NCBI RefSeq assembly: GCF_028288225.1 | Contig: NZ_JAQBOC010000054.1 | Span: 62,001-126,000 of the forward strand | Source: Mucilaginibacter sp. | GTDB lineage: Bacteria > Bacteroidota > Bacteroidia > Sphingobacteriales > Sphingobacteriaceae | Length of the DNA stretch: 64,000 bases | Reading direction: 5' to 3' | In this document: positions 9,467 to 18,207 of the stretch, piece after piece | How the letters are laid out: each line of letters begins with the position of its first letter | Numbering within the stretch: position 1 is the first letter of the stretch | Notes under the pieces: generated by a model | The model's input: the letters and a program-made list of their open reading frames with translations, nothing else | Told to the model about the DNA's origin: nothing | Databases searched by the model: none | Program-made: the position numbers and the translations under genes

Positions 9467-11335
9467 ATGACCTCATTTTACAAGTTATTATTTCCTATGA
9501 TATTATTGGGAAGTATCAATTGCTACGCCCAAACTAAAATGGTTGTACCTGTAAACTTACAGGCTACATACTTCAAAAATACCCGCACAACCAATGGCGC
9601 TCCGGGTAAAAATTACTGGCAAAACAGTGCGGACTATACCATTGCGGTAAACTTTAATCCAACAAACCGTGAGCTTGATGGCATTGTATCTGTTGATTAC
9701 ACTAATAACAGTCCGGATACTCTAAATGAGATTAACTTAATGTTATATCCAAATATTTACAAAAAAGGTGCTATAAGGAATATGCCTGTCTCTGCCGCGG
9801 ATTTGACCGACGGCGTGCAGATAAAAAAGCTTGCCATTGATAAAAGTGACCAGGATGCATCAAACTGGAAAATTGACGGCACCAACATGACAGTGAAGGT
9901 TGTCCCAATAATGCCGAAACAAAAAGTGCATTTTGATATCACTTATTCATACACCTTAAATAAAACCTCACACATCCGCACGGGGCAGGTTGATTCAGGC
10001 GCGTTCTTTATCGCCTATTTTTTTCCGCGCATCGCTGTTTATGATGATATTGATGGCTGGAACCAAAACCATTACAGGGGCTCCGAAGAGTTTTACAATG
10101 ATTTTTGTCATTTTAACCTTGCTATTACCGTGCCCGGCAATTATAAGGTCTGGAGCACCGGCAATCTTAAAAATGCAGGCCAGGTTTATGCACCAAAAAT
10201 AGTTGAGCGCATCCATAATGCGGAGCTTAGCGATAAAGTAACGGATATAATTACTGAAGCTGAACTTAATGAGCAAATCACCGCCAGCAATGCTACTAAT
10301 ACCTGGAAATTTGAGGCTGACAGCGTTACAGACATGGCATTTGCCGTTAGCAATCATTATGTATGGAAAGCCAGCAGTTTGGTTGTTGACCCTAAAACCG
10401 GCAGACGTACAAGAGTTGATGCCGTTTTTAACCCCAATCATAAGGATTATTCTGAGGTGATAAACTATGCCCGCAAAACGGTTGAAGCTATGAGCTACAA
10501 GTTCCCCAAATGGCCTTACCCTTATGCGCACGAAACTGTTTTTGATGGGTTAGACCAGATGGAATACCCCATGATGGTAAATGATAATCCCACGTCGACT
10601 ACTGAAGACGGTATTGAGCTAACCACTCATGAAATTTTCCATACCATGTTCCCTTTTTACATGGGTGTTAACGAAACTAAATACGGCTGGATGGATGAGG
10701 GCTGGGCAACCATTGGCGAATGGACCATAAGCCCAATTATTGACCCCAAAATTATTGACCTGTTTGGTGTTGAGACATACGCACAAAGCGCCGGAAAAGA
10801 GGATGATCAGCCTGTAATTTCACTTACAACCCAATTAGGCGGCACAGGCAGATTTACAGATTCATACCCAAAACCCGGCCTTGGCTACCTGTACGTTAAA
10901 GATATGCTGGGCGATGAGCTCTTTATAAAGGCATTGCACAATTACATTACCCAATGGCACGGCAAACACCCTATGCCTTTCGACTTTTTTAATTGTATGA
11001 ATACCGGCGCAGGTAAAAACTTGAACTGGTTTTGGAAAAGCTGGTTTATTGACGGCGGGATCCCTGACTTAGGGATTGGCAAGGTAAGTAACGACCAAAA
11101 AAAATATTCAGTGATTATTAATCGTATTGGCAGCAAACCAATTCCCGTAGACTTAACGATATTTTATAATGATGGGGCTACACGGCATATACACCAAAGC
11201 GTAGCTTGCTGGGCAAAGGGCGAAAAAAACTATACAGTTAACTTCACTGCAAAAAGCACCGTTAGTAAAATAGTGCTGGGTGGTAATTATGATCCGGATT
11301 CGAATAAAGGAAATAATGTTTGGGTGAAGAAATGA
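9467..11335 (+). CDS. Secreted M1-family zinc metallopeptidase
   Basis: A 622-residue aminopeptidase-like enzyme of the gluzincin M1 family. It has a signal peptide (about 1-22, ending CYAQ), an N-terminal beta domain, and the zinc site HEIFH (His388, Glu389, His392) with the third ligand Glu411 in WMDEGWA, the exact HExxH-x18-E spacing. The usual GxMEN exopeptidase motif reads here as LDQMEYPMMV (about residues 362-371), so the gene keeps GxMEx in modified form. It acts outside the cytoplasm, probably in the periplasm. It stands alone, with no operon partner. Activity seems intact from the metal ligands; substrate preference is unknown. Confidence 0.93.
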   Translation: MTSFYKLLFPMILLGSINCYAQTKMVVPVNLQATYFKNTRTTNGAPGKNYWQNSADYTIAVNFNPTNRELDGIVSVDYTNNSPDTLNEINLMLYPNIYKKGAIRNMPVSAADLTDGVQIKKLAIDKSDQDASNWKIDGTNMTVKVVPIMPKQKVHFDITYSYTLNKTSHIRTGQVDSGAFFIAYFFPRIAVYDDIDGWNQNHYRGSEEFYNDFCHFNLAITVPGNYKVWSTGNLKNAGQVYAPKIVERIHNAELSDKVTDIITEAELNEQITASNATNTWKFEADSVTDMAFAVSNHYVWKASSLVVDPKTGRRTRVDAVFNPNHKDYSEVINYARKTVEAMSYKFPKWPYPYAHETVFDGLDQMEYPMMVNDNPTSTTEDGIELTTHEIFHTMFPFYMGVNETKYGWMDEGWATIGEWTISPIIDPKIIDLFGVETYAQSAGKEDDQPVISLTTQLGGTGRFTDSYPKPGLGYLYVKDMLGDELFIKALHNYITQWHGKHPMPFDFFNCMNTGAGKNLNWFWKSWFIDGGIPDLGIGKVSNDQKKYSVIINRIGSKPIPVDLTIFYNDGATRHIHQSVACWAKGEKNYTVNFTAKSTVSKIVLGGNYDPDSNKGNNVWVKK

Positions 11336-11362
11336 AACAATGAATTAAATTTTAATAGCTAC

Positions 11363-11602
11363 TCAAATTCTGTGTATTAATACTTTTTTTAAATCCCTTG
11401 TTTTTAAGACCATTGTATAGTTTTTTACCCACCAGCCCTTTTTAACTTCTTTAGCCAATTCATCAACCTCTTCCTGGGTGGCCTCTGATTTAGCAGTAGC
11501 TTCCTTGTAACTTAATAGATTAATTAGCTGCTGCAATTCATCGGTATTTACATAAGCAGGCAGTCTTATTATCACTTCATCTTCCGTACGTTCAATTACC
11601 AT
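11363..11602 (-). CDS. Orphan antitoxin-like protein
   Basis: A 79-residue protein. The first 58 residues look like a Bacteroidota antitoxin family that precedes PIN-type toxins (a short beta N-terminus, a helix, then ATQEEVDELAKEVKKGWW). In relatives known to me the protein ends soon after the WW pair; here a run of 20 unrelated residues follows, suggesting a frameshift near the end. No toxin gene follows: the stop is 28 bases from the end of the convergent peptidase gene. I infer a remnant of a toxin-antitoxin pair that lost its toxin. Family assignment is from memory of the pattern and is tentative. Confidence 0.55.
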   Translation of the reverse strand: MVIERTEDEVIIRLPAYVNTDELQQLINLLSYKEATAKSEATQEEVDELAKEVKKGWWVKNYTMVLKTRDLKKVLIHRI

Positions 11603-11754
11603 GGCTATATGTGTTTAACCAAATTTGCGTAAATAATTTTATAACATAAATATTCCGGTGTCATTTAAATTTTGGTATTAGCTATTACTTGCCCAAAAGT
11701 TTTACTTCCCAATTACCTTTCCTTTTATAAATTGCAGACTTTTAATTTGTTATT

Positions 11755-13026
11755 ATGCACCGAGGTGGTTTTTTTAGGATGTTTTTAATTATTGCAGCTA
11801 TCAGTTTATTATTAGACTGGTACGTTTTTAACGGGCTAAAAACTTTTACCGCTGACTGGCAATCAGAGCGTTTGCGCCAGGTTGTTAAATGGGGATATCT
11901 GTTAATTTCTGTTGGAGTTACCGTGCTGTTTATTGGAGGTTTTGGAAGTTTCAGCACAGCCAGGGGGATGACGCCCTTTCATGAATGGATGTTAAGCCTG
12001 TTTATTACCTTTTTTATCACCAAAATATTTTTTGTGCTGATTTTGTTTTTGGGCGATATAGGTCGTTTCTTTTATGGGATAATAAGCAATTTGACCAAAC
12101 CTGAGGGTAAAGTTATTGAACCATATTTCCCTGCCAGGCGTAAGTTTATAAGTGAGGCCGCCATACTGGTTGCCGCCTTTCCGTTCACAGGCTTTATGTA
12201 TGCTATGTTTAAGGGCAAATATGATTATAAAGTACACCGTACAACGCTATATTTTGATGATCTGCCCGATGCTTTTGACGGCTTTACTATTACGCAGCTT
12301 TCCGATATTCACTCCGGCAGCTTTGATAATACCGAAGCCATGCAGCGCGGCATTGACCTTGCCAAAGCGCAAAAAAGTGACCTTTTTGTTTTTACCGGCG
12401 ACCTGGTAAACAACGCAGCATGGGAGATAGAACCTTACATCCCTGATTTCAGCCAGATTAAAGCTCCATACGGGCAGTTCTCTATATTAGGCAATCATGA
12501 CTATGGCGATTATATTGAATGGGACAGCGAAGCTGAAAAAGCAGCAAATTTGGATAAGCTTAAAGAACACCATAAAACATTAGGTTACCGTTTAATGCTG
12601 AACGAAAATATCGACATTGAAAAAAATGGTCAGAAGATCTCGCTTATTGGTGTAGAAAACTGGGGCAAAGGATTTATTCAATTAGGAAACCTTGATAAAG
12701 CATTGCAAGGCGTAGATAAAGACGCTTTCAAGATCTTGCTCACGCATGACCCTACGCATTGGGAAGAGAAGGTACGGTATAATCCAACAACTATTCATTT
12801 AACCCTATCGGGCCATACCCATGGTGCACAATTCGGAGTGGAGGCTGCAGGTTTCAGGTGGAGCCCGGTGCAATATCGTTATGTAGACTGGGCAGGCCTG
12901 GCAAATGAAAAGAACCGTTACCTGTATGTTAACCGAGGTTTCGGCTTTTTAGCTTTCTCGGGGCGGCTGGGCATTTGGCCGGAGGTTACAGTGATAACGT
13001 TGAAGAAGAAGAGATCAGAGGTTTGA
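11755..13026 (+). CDS. Membrane-anchored calcineurin-like metallophosphoesterase
   Basis: A 423-residue protein with four or five hydrophobic segments in the first 155 residues (about 8-25, 45-62, 80-100, 133-152) and a cytosol- or periplasm-facing phosphoesterase domain (about 160-423). All metal-binding blocks are present: LSDIHSG (Asp184, His186), TGDLV (215-218 region), LGNHD (246-249), LLTHDP, and SGHTHGAQFG. The layout matches the YkuE/YaeI group, some of which act on lipid-linked phosphates (family knowledge). The gene stands alone. Its stop is followed by 217 bases without a gene. The catalytic site looks complete, so an active phosphodiesterase is likely, substrate unknown. Confidence 0.92.
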   Translation: MHRGGFFRMFLIIAAISLLLDWYVFNGLKTFTADWQSERLRQVVKWGYLLISVGVTVLFIGGFGSFSTARGMTPFHEWMLSLFITFFITKIFFVLILFLGDIGRFFYGIISNLTKPEGKVIEPYFPARRKFISEAAILVAAFPFTGFMYAMFKGKYDYKVHRTTLYFDDLPDAFDGFTITQLSDIHSGSFDNTEAMQRGIDLAKAQKSDLFVFTGDLVNNAAWEIEPYIPDFSQIKAPYGQFSILGNHDYGDYIEWDSEAEKAANLDKLKEHHKTLGYRLMLNENIDIEKNGQKISLIGVENWGKGFIQLGNLDKALQGVDKDAFKILLTHDPTHWEEKVRYNPTTIHLTLSGHTHGAQFGVEAAGFRWSPVQYRYVDWAGLANEKNRYLYVNRGFGFLAFSGRLGIWPEVTVITLKKKRSEV

Positions 13027-13243
13027 AATTAAGTGTTAAATGGTACAAACTAATTTCTAACCTGGCAATCCCTGTCACAAATTACCTTTTAGGCCAATAA
13101 CCTTGTTAATATATCAATGATCATGGATTTCGCTGATACCGCCATCTCCTTCCTAATGACTAATGACACAATGCCCAATGACTTCTTTCTCAAAATGCTG
13201 GCACGGTTTCGGCTTTATTAAACACAACTAATAAAACTCAGCC

Positions 13244-13468
13244 ATGGCAAAGCAAAACACAAAGCAAATAGGGCAACATCCCAAACAAAAACCGGTTTCT
13301 AAAATGGATACATTACACGACACATGGACGGTAATGAAACCATTTATACATTTTTCGGTAAAAGCACTAAAGTTAATTGCCCATGCTTTGATATTTATTG
13401 TAAAACATATTCCCAAGCCGGATGAACACAAACCAAGTGGCAAAAATGACAAGGTGATTAAGATCTAA
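13244..13468 (+). CDS. Small basic protein with one hydrophobic segment
   Basis: A possible 74-residue protein with a Lys/Gln-rich N-terminus, one hydrophobic stretch (about 44-56) and a charged C-terminus rich in Lys and Pro. An overlapping frame on the other strand (13228-13452) is also open, so the choice is not certain. I prefer the plus strand because its composition fits a small membrane-associated protein, whereas the minus reading is Cys-rich and starts inside this gene's 3' part. Not recognised; function unknown. Confidence 0.4.
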   Translation: MAKQNTKQIGQHPKQKPVSKMDTLHDTWTVMKPFIHFSVKALKLIAHALIFIVKHIPKPDEHKPSGKNDKVIKI

Positions 13469-13712
13469 GGATGCCAGAATTAATGGTTGAATCTCGGTCT
13501 GCTTGATTAGGAGATTTCTTGATTCATTTGAAGCGATAGGATCAAGTAATCCTAGAATCTTTCATCATGGTTCAAAAACAGGAAGTTGCAAGTTACTTTC
13601 CCAATTTCAATCCAATAGACGTTTAAACACATAAAGTGCACTTTTGTCGAATTAAATTCATTTTTTCAAATACCATTTTGAATATAGTTCTAAAATAGTG
13701 TAATATTACAGT

Positions 13713-14195
13713 ATGATTAACGAAACAGAGATCATATTGGATAAAACAGACCTGCACATTTTGCGATTGATGCAGGATAATGCCCGTATCAGCAACGCTG
13801 ATCTTGCACGCGAGCTGGGCATGGCTCCTTCGGGCATCCTGGAGCGCGTTAAAAAGCTGGAACAAAAAAATGTGATCCTCCAATATACGGCCCGCATTAA
13901 CCCCGATGCGTTGCAGCAAAAAATGCTTGCCTTTATTTTTATGAAAGCTGCCGACGGGCCCGGCTTAAATGATTCAGCCAAACATCTGGCGAAGATTCCC
14001 GAGGTACAGGAGGTGCACCATGTTGCAGGTGATGATTGCTACCTGGTAAAGGTGCGCACTTATGATTCGGCCTCGCTGATGCATTTAATGCGCAACGAGT
14101 TCAGCAAGATCCCCAACCTTTTAAGCACCCGCACCACCATAGTGCTGGAAACGGTTAAAGAACAACAACAATTGGTTATACCCGAAAAATTATAA
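13713..14195 (+). CDS. Lrp/AsnC-family transcription regulator
   Basis: A 160-residue regulator with an N-terminal winged helix-turn-helix (LDKTDLHILRLMQDNARIS, then DLARELGMAPSGILERVKKLE, about residues 10-52) and a C-terminal ligand-binding RAM domain (about 70-150, with VHHVAGDDCYLVKV). Lrp-type proteins bind amino acids and form octamers or tetramers. It is followed after only 5 bases by an EamA transporter gene, so the two form an operon. The pairing is common for amino acid exporters, which suggests that this regulator senses the exported amino acid (inference). Confidence 0.93.
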   Translation: MINETEIILDKTDLHILRLMQDNARISNADLARELGMAPSGILERVKKLEQKNVILQYTARINPDALQQKMLAFIFMKAADGPGLNDSAKHLAKIPEVQEVHHVAGDDCYLVKVRTYDSASLMHLMRNEFSKIPNLLSTRTTIVLETVKEQQQLVIPEKL

Positions 14196-14200
14196 AGCTC

Positions 14201-15166
14201 ATGCCTTCAACTTCACAAAAATCAGCATCGCCCCTATTGGTTATTATTGCTTTTGCAACGGTTTATATTGTATGGGGCTCAACCTACTTTTTTATAAGGG
14301 TGGGCGAGCAGGGTGGCATGCCCCCATTTTTATTGGGAGCAATCCGGTTTACGGTAGCCGGGCTGTTATTGATGACCTGGTGTATAATTAAAGGTGAAAA
14401 TATTTTTGTAAAAAGAGATATTATCAACGCGGCAGTAACAGGCGTACTTTTACTGTTTGTAGGAAACGGCATTGTAATATGGGCCGAGCAAACCTTGCCA
14501 AGCGCAATGGTAGCTATCCTGGTATCATCGGCCCCTATATGGTTTGTGCTGCTTGATAAACCAAACTGGGGCATCAACCTGAAAAATAAAGCCACCATAG
14601 TTGGGTTGATAATTGGCTTTGCCGGGGTAATATTGCTTTTTAGCGAACAGATAGGCAATATATTTTCGGGTGGCGGTGCTTCAAAACTACCATGGATGCT
14701 GTTATTACTTTTGGGCACCATTTCCTGGGCAGGCGGTTCCTTATTTTCAAAACACAGGCCAACATCAGGCTCGGCAACTGTAAGCACCGCGTGGCAAATG
14801 CTATGTGCCGGTTTTGTGTATATCCCGGTTAGCTTTATCCATAATGAATATAGTGATTTAAACCTGCATAACATCCAAACCTCAAGCTGGCTGGCTGTGC
14901 TTTACCTTGTAATTTTCGGCTCAATTGCTGCATTCAGCGCCTATGTATGGCTGCTGCAGGTACGTCCGGCAACACAGGTAAGCACCTATGCCTACGTTAA
15001 CCCTGTTATAGCAGTTATCCTGGGCATTGTGTTTGCAGGCGAAAATATTTCGGTTACTCAACTGGCAGGTTTGTTTGTAATTTTAGGAAGTGTGCTGCTT
15101 ATAAATCTGGCGAAGTACAGGAAGGAGAAGTTGATTGAGTTGAATAAGTTAGATTTGGTTGAATGA
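14201..15166 (+). CDS. EamA/DMT-superfamily exporter
   Basis: A 321-residue inner-membrane protein with ten predicted hydrophobic helices arranged as two EamA repeats (about 10-140 and 155-305). The N-terminal VYIVWGSTYFFIRVGEQ and the second-repeat VRPATQVSTYAYVNPVIAV are characteristic of the RhaT/YedA branch of drug/metabolite transporters. The start lies 5 bases after the Lrp-type regulator, so expression is coupled to it. Members often export amino acids or related metabolites; the substrate here is not shown by the sequence. Confidence 0.92.
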   Translation: MPSTSQKSASPLLVIIAFATVYIVWGSTYFFIRVGEQGGMPPFLLGAIRFTVAGLLLMTWCIIKGENIFVKRDIINAAVTGVLLLFVGNGIVIWAEQTLPSAMVAILVSSAPIWFVLLDKPNWGINLKNKATIVGLIIGFAGVILLFSEQIGNIFSGGGASKLPWMLLLLLGTISWAGGSLFSKHRPTSGSATVSTAWQMLCAGFVYIPVSFIHNEYSDLNLHNIQTSSWLAVLYLVIFGSIAAFSAYVWLLQVRPATQVSTYAYVNPVIAVILGIVFAGENISVTQLAGLFVILGSVLLINLAKYRKEKLIELNKLDLVE

Positions 15167-15272
15167 GTCAATTTAGTACGAAAGAAGCTGCAATTAAAAA
15201 GTCGAAACAGGGTTCAAAATAATCCAGCGTAAAACCTTCAAACATTACAACTTTTCAACATTACAACAACAT

Positions 15273-16316
15273 TTACAACTCCTTCGGCAATGACCTTGCA
15301 GGTGTTTCCCATTTACCGAATTCAAAATAATCTTCAATGCTGATGTTGATTTTACTGCCTATATCATATTTACCTTTGCTATAGTTGTTTGCTCTTAAAA
15401 CCACGCCTTCCCGTTCAATAAGCAGTTCTTCAAAAAAACCTTTGAACAGGATCTGTTTAACGGTCCACTTATTGCCGAAACCCTTACCAATTTTAACATG
15501 TTCGGAATAAACTACTACGGTTCCACGTTTGCTTTTAATGCCGCAGCTTTTGGCCTCGGCAGAATTTAGCTGGCTGCTGCTGGCGAGTATTTGTGCAGTA
15601 TATAAGAGCCTGGGCGAGTTATAAAGCTCTTCCGGACTGCCGTTTTCAACAATTTCTCCCTCCTTTAATACGATCAGTTCATCGGCCATTGATAAGATCT
15701 CAGCCGGATCATGCGAAACCAATACAATTGTTACGCCCCATTCCTTCACAATATAACGGATGTCATGCTGCAAACCTTCACGATAGGTGGCATCAACCTG
15801 ATTAAAGGGCTCATCCAGCAAAATAACTTCGGGCTTGCTTATCAGCGCTTTTGCTATAGTTACCCGCTGTTTTTCGCCTCCGCTTAATTTGCCGAATGGC
15901 TGGTCTTTAAGCGGCAATATATCCAGCATGTTTAATGACTCGGTTATTTTCTTTTCTTCTGTATCCAAACCAATTTCACCAATTCTCAGGCCGGATCTAA
16001 CACTTTCCCATACGGTTGCATTAAGGTCCATATCGGCATTGTTTTGGGTTACCAGGCGCATAGCCTCATGGGCGGGTTGCAGCTTTTCCTCGCGCTTTAG
16101 AATGCGTTCCTCCTTAAAAAAAACCTCGCCGGAGTCGGGCTGCAATAATCCAAACAGCAAATTTAACAAGGTGGTTTTACCGCTGCCGCTTTCGCCAACA
16201 ATGGCGGTTATTTTCCCTTTAGGGATAAATATGGTTACATTATTAACTCCTGAAGATTTATCGCCAAAATAGTTTTTGGTAACCGATATGGTTTCCAGGA
16301 TCATGTCATCTTGCAT
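15273..16316 (-). CDS. Orphan ABC-transporter ATPase
   Basis: A 347-residue protein with one ABC ATPase domain (about 5-240): Walker A GESGSGKTT (41-49), signature LSGGEKQ (144-150), Walker B VILLDEP with Glu169, and the switch His in VSHD. The last 95 residues form a separate beta-rich tail, perhaps TOBE-like, as in importer ATPases of the PotA/FbpC kind. No permease or binding protein lies nearby, so its partner must be elsewhere or it may act alone. A second possible start lies four codons downstream (Met5). The predicted promoter is at 16401-16408. Confidence 0.88.
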   Translation of the reverse strand: MQDDMILETISVTKNYFGDKSSGVNNVTIFIPKGKITAIVGESGSGKTTLLNLLFGLLQPDSGEVFFKEERILKREEKLQPAHEAMRLVTQNNADMDLNATVWESVRSGLRIGEIGLDTEEKKITESLNMLDILPLKDQPFGKLSGGEKQRVTIAKALISKPEVILLDEPFNQVDATYREGLQHDIRYIVKEWGVTIVLVSHDPAEILSMADELIVLKEGEIVENGSPEELYNSPRLLYTAQILASSSQLNSAEAKSCGIKSKRGTVVVYSEHVKIGKGFGNKWTVKQILFKGFFEELLIEREGVVLRANNYSKGKYDIGSKINISIEDYFEFGKWETPARSLPKEL

Positions 16317-16400
16317 ACTAAGCTCAGGTTATCTCTTTTTAAAAATCAAATATTCAGCTATTAAGCAACAACGGGTCTCTTTTTAGCGGGTAAATATCCC

Positions 16401-16408
16401 CAAACCTA
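16401..16408 (-). promoter_or_regulatory. -7 promoter element for the orphan ABC ATPase gene
   Basis: Reads TAGGTTTG on the minus strand, matching TAnnTTTG, about 85 bases before the start codon. No better match lies closer. Confidence 0.4.
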
Positions 16409-16448
16409 AACTATAAAAGTTTATCATAAAAATGAAATATGCTTTTTA

Positions 16449-16576
16449 TCAGAATCAAGGGAAGAAGCAAGAAGTCAGAATCAAGAGACAAGAAGTAAAA
16501 AGATAGAAGGATGCATCAGATTGGTTGGCCGGCTCTTGGCTTCTTGATTCTTGATTCTTGCTTCTTATCTCTTGTT
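16449..16576. repeat. Dispersed inverted repeat built of CAAGAA/TTCTTG words
   Basis: The left arm (about 16449-16508) is rich in AATCAAG, AAGAAG and CAAGAAG; the right arm (about 16531-16576) carries the complements CTTCTTGATTC and TTCTTGATTCTTG, ending in a run of six T. The arms can fold into a long imperfect hairpin. The same words make up the element at 57247-57465. It fills most of the 305-base gap between two divergent genes, where no coding sequence was seen. Confidence 0.65.
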
Positions 16577-16621
16577 TTTTCATCTATATTTAACACCAGA
16601 AATTAAAAATTTAAAACCCTT

Positions 16622-17038
16622 ATGGAACACAGTAAAACGTGGCATCAAATACACCAGGCCTCATTAGGATTTGGCCAGCGCCTTGCCGACAAAGTAGCAA
16701 ACGGAATGGGCTCGTGGCGGTTTATTATTATTCAAACAATTATAGTAGCGGTGTGGATGACCCTAAATGTAATTGGATTTAAATATAAATGGGATTTATA
16801 CCCGTTTATTTTGCTAAACCTTCTTTTCTCAACCCAGGCAGCTTATGCGGCCCCCATTATTATGATGGCACAAAACCGCCAAAGTGAGCGCGACCGCGCC
16901 CAGGCCGATGCAGATTATAAAACAAATTGTGAGGCAAAAGAGGAGATAGAGGAATTATTGCAAAAATTAAATTCTATTGAAATAGATAAACTGGATAAGA
17001 TCCTTGCGATATTGGAGAAAATGGATAAAAAGGGTTAA
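16622..17038 (+). CDS. DUF1003-family membrane protein
   Basis: A 138-residue protein with two hydrophobic helices (about 30-50 and 60-80) and a charged C-terminal coiled coil (about 90-138). The block RLADKVANGMGSWRFIIIQ and the following NLLFSTQAAYAAPIIMMAQNRQSERDR are the hallmark of DUF1003. The family is found in many bacteria and its function is not known. The gene stands alone, preceded by the palindromic repeat at 16449-16576. Confidence 0.88.
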   Translation: MEHSKTWHQIHQASLGFGQRLADKVANGMGSWRFIIIQTIIVAVWMTLNVIGFKYKWDLYPFILLNLLFSTQAAYAAPIIMMAQNRQSERDRAQADADYKTNCEAKEEIEELLQKLNSIEIDKLDKILAILEKMDKKG

Positions 17039-17105
17039 AACATCTCCTTTTACCTCGCATATTGCCATTTATATATTCATCAGCTTACAAATATTTCCTT
17101 TTTGC

Positions 17106-17113
17106 TACCTTTG
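17106..17113 (+). promoter_or_regulatory. -7 element TACCTTTG directly before a start codon
   Basis: Matches TAnnTTTG and ends 6 bases before the ATG at 17120. In this phylum transcription starts about that distance downstream, so the mRNA would be leaderless or nearly so. This also decides against a longer reading from a TTG at 17102. Confidence 0.55.
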
Positions 17114-17119
17114 CATCCC

Positions 17120-18088
17120 ATGACCGATATTCAACAAGCCATAGTAAACGAAGCGGAAGAAGAGATAAATCCGAAAACGCCTAAACAGCGGTTTTGGAAC
17201 GTAGTTAAAACTATTTTAAAGATCGCTGTAACCGTAGCTTTACTCATCTGGGTTTTTAGCAAGGTTGATATTAATAAAGTTAAGATCAGGCTGCTTGAGG
17301 CTAATTATTGGTGGATGCTGGCTGCTTTTTTCTGCCTGGCTTTATCAATGTTAGTTTCAGCATGGAGGTTACTTAGCTTTTTTAAATCAATCGGATTAAA
17401 GTTGAATCCGAGGTATAATTTAAGGCTATACTTTTTGGGCTTGTTTTATAATTTCCTGCTCCCGGGCGGCATAGGTGGTGATGGTTATAAAATGTACCTC
17501 ATTAATAAAACATTTAAAACCCCGGTAAAAAAACTTTTCTGGGCCGTAATGTTCGACAGGTTAAGCGGCCTGTGGGCAATTGGTTTAATAACCGTTGCTT
17601 TGATATTTTTAATTCCTCAAATAGATGTTCATATCGGCATTCCGCTAGGCATATTTGTAACCGGATCGGTAATTTATTACTTTGTAGCCTACAAATTTTT
17701 CAGGGATTATACGCATAAATTTTTTGAAGCGCATGCTAAAGCTCTGTTATTACAGTCCTTACAGCTACTTACTATAATTTGTGTTATTTTGGGTCAGCCT
17801 GAATTTCACCAGGCGGGTTTTCATGGCAAATTCTCCCCTTATTTATTATCTTTTTTAATTTCGGCACTTGCATCAATTATCCCAATAACTGCTGGTGGCG
17901 CAGGCGCACGGGAAGCCATATTCACCAAGTTGTCAACTGTATTCCCGATGATCCCTGACCTTGCTATATTCCTTGCCACTTCCTTTTATTTATTATCGCT
18001 TGTTGTAGCATTATTTGGCGTTTATTATGTTATCCGCCCAAGCCGTTTACAGGAAGGCTTACCTACTGAAGAAGAAGTAAATAGTTGA
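17120..18088 (+). CDS. Flippase-like integral membrane protein (LPG-synthase TM-region family)
   Basis: A 322-residue inner-membrane protein with seven or eight hydrophobic helices. The YNLRLYFLGLFYNFLLPGGIGGDGYK block and the C-terminal PITAGGAGAREAIF block are conserved in the lysylphosphatidylglycerol-synthase transmembrane family (UPF0104/YbhN-like), which lacks the synthetase domain when short like this. Members are thought to move or bind lipids (family knowledge). I start at the ATG at 17120, because a promoter core ends just before it. The gene lies upstream of the aromatic amino acid hydroxylase gene, separated by a palindromic spacer. Confidence 0.85.
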   Translation: MTDIQQAIVNEAEEEINPKTPKQRFWNVVKTILKIAVTVALLIWVFSKVDINKVKIRLLEANYWWMLAAFFCLALSMLVSAWRLLSFFKSIGLKLNPRYNLRLYFLGLFYNFLLPGGIGGDGYKMYLINKTFKTPVKKLFWAVMFDRLSGLWAIGLITVALIFLIPQIDVHIGIPLGIFVTGSVIYYFVAYKFFRDYTHKFFEAHAKALLLQSLQLLTIICVILGQPEFHQAGFHGKFSPYLLSFLISALASIIPITAGGAGAREAIFTKLSTVFPMIPDLAIFLATSFYLLSLVVALFGVYYVIRPSRLQEGLPTEEEVNS

Positions 18089-18175
18089 TTGAGTTAGATT
18101 GAGTTGATTAAGTTCAATTATTAAAATTATAACCACTCACTTAATCTAACTTAATCAACCATTCAACTTAATTCC
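18086..18175. repeat. Inverted repeat of GATTAAGTT/AACTTAATC words
   Basis: The left arm holds GATTGAGTTAGATTGAGTTG and GATTAAGTT; the right arm holds CTTAATCTAACTTAATCAAC. They pair into an imperfect hairpin directly after the flippase-like gene, so it could act as terminator. A related half (GGTTGATTAGGTTAGATTGA) lies at 23879-23912. Confidence 0.55.
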
Positions 18176-18176
18176 A

Positions 18177-18184
18177 TAATTTTG
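18177..18184 (+). promoter_or_regulatory. -7 promoter element TAATTTTG before the hydroxylase gene
   Basis: Matches TAnnTTTG, 23 bases before the ATG at 18208, and lies just after the palindrome at 18086-18175. This implies that the hydroxylase gene has its own promoter. Confidence 0.45.
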
Positions 18185-18207
18185 TACTTTCCAACAAATC
18201 AAAATTA

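Noticed and set aside
9995..10531. Long minus-strand frame inside the M1 peptidase gene
   Set aside because: Mirror of a strongly conserved coding region; no independent start signals or family match.
13228..13452. Open frame on the minus strand opposite the small basic protein
   Set aside because: Overlaps the plus-strand frame almost fully; Cys- and Phe-rich product with no clear start region. The plus-strand reading was preferred, with low confidence.
14284..14874. 196-codon minus-strand frame inside the EamA gene
   Set aside because: The plus-strand product is a clear transporter; the antisense product has no recognisable domain.
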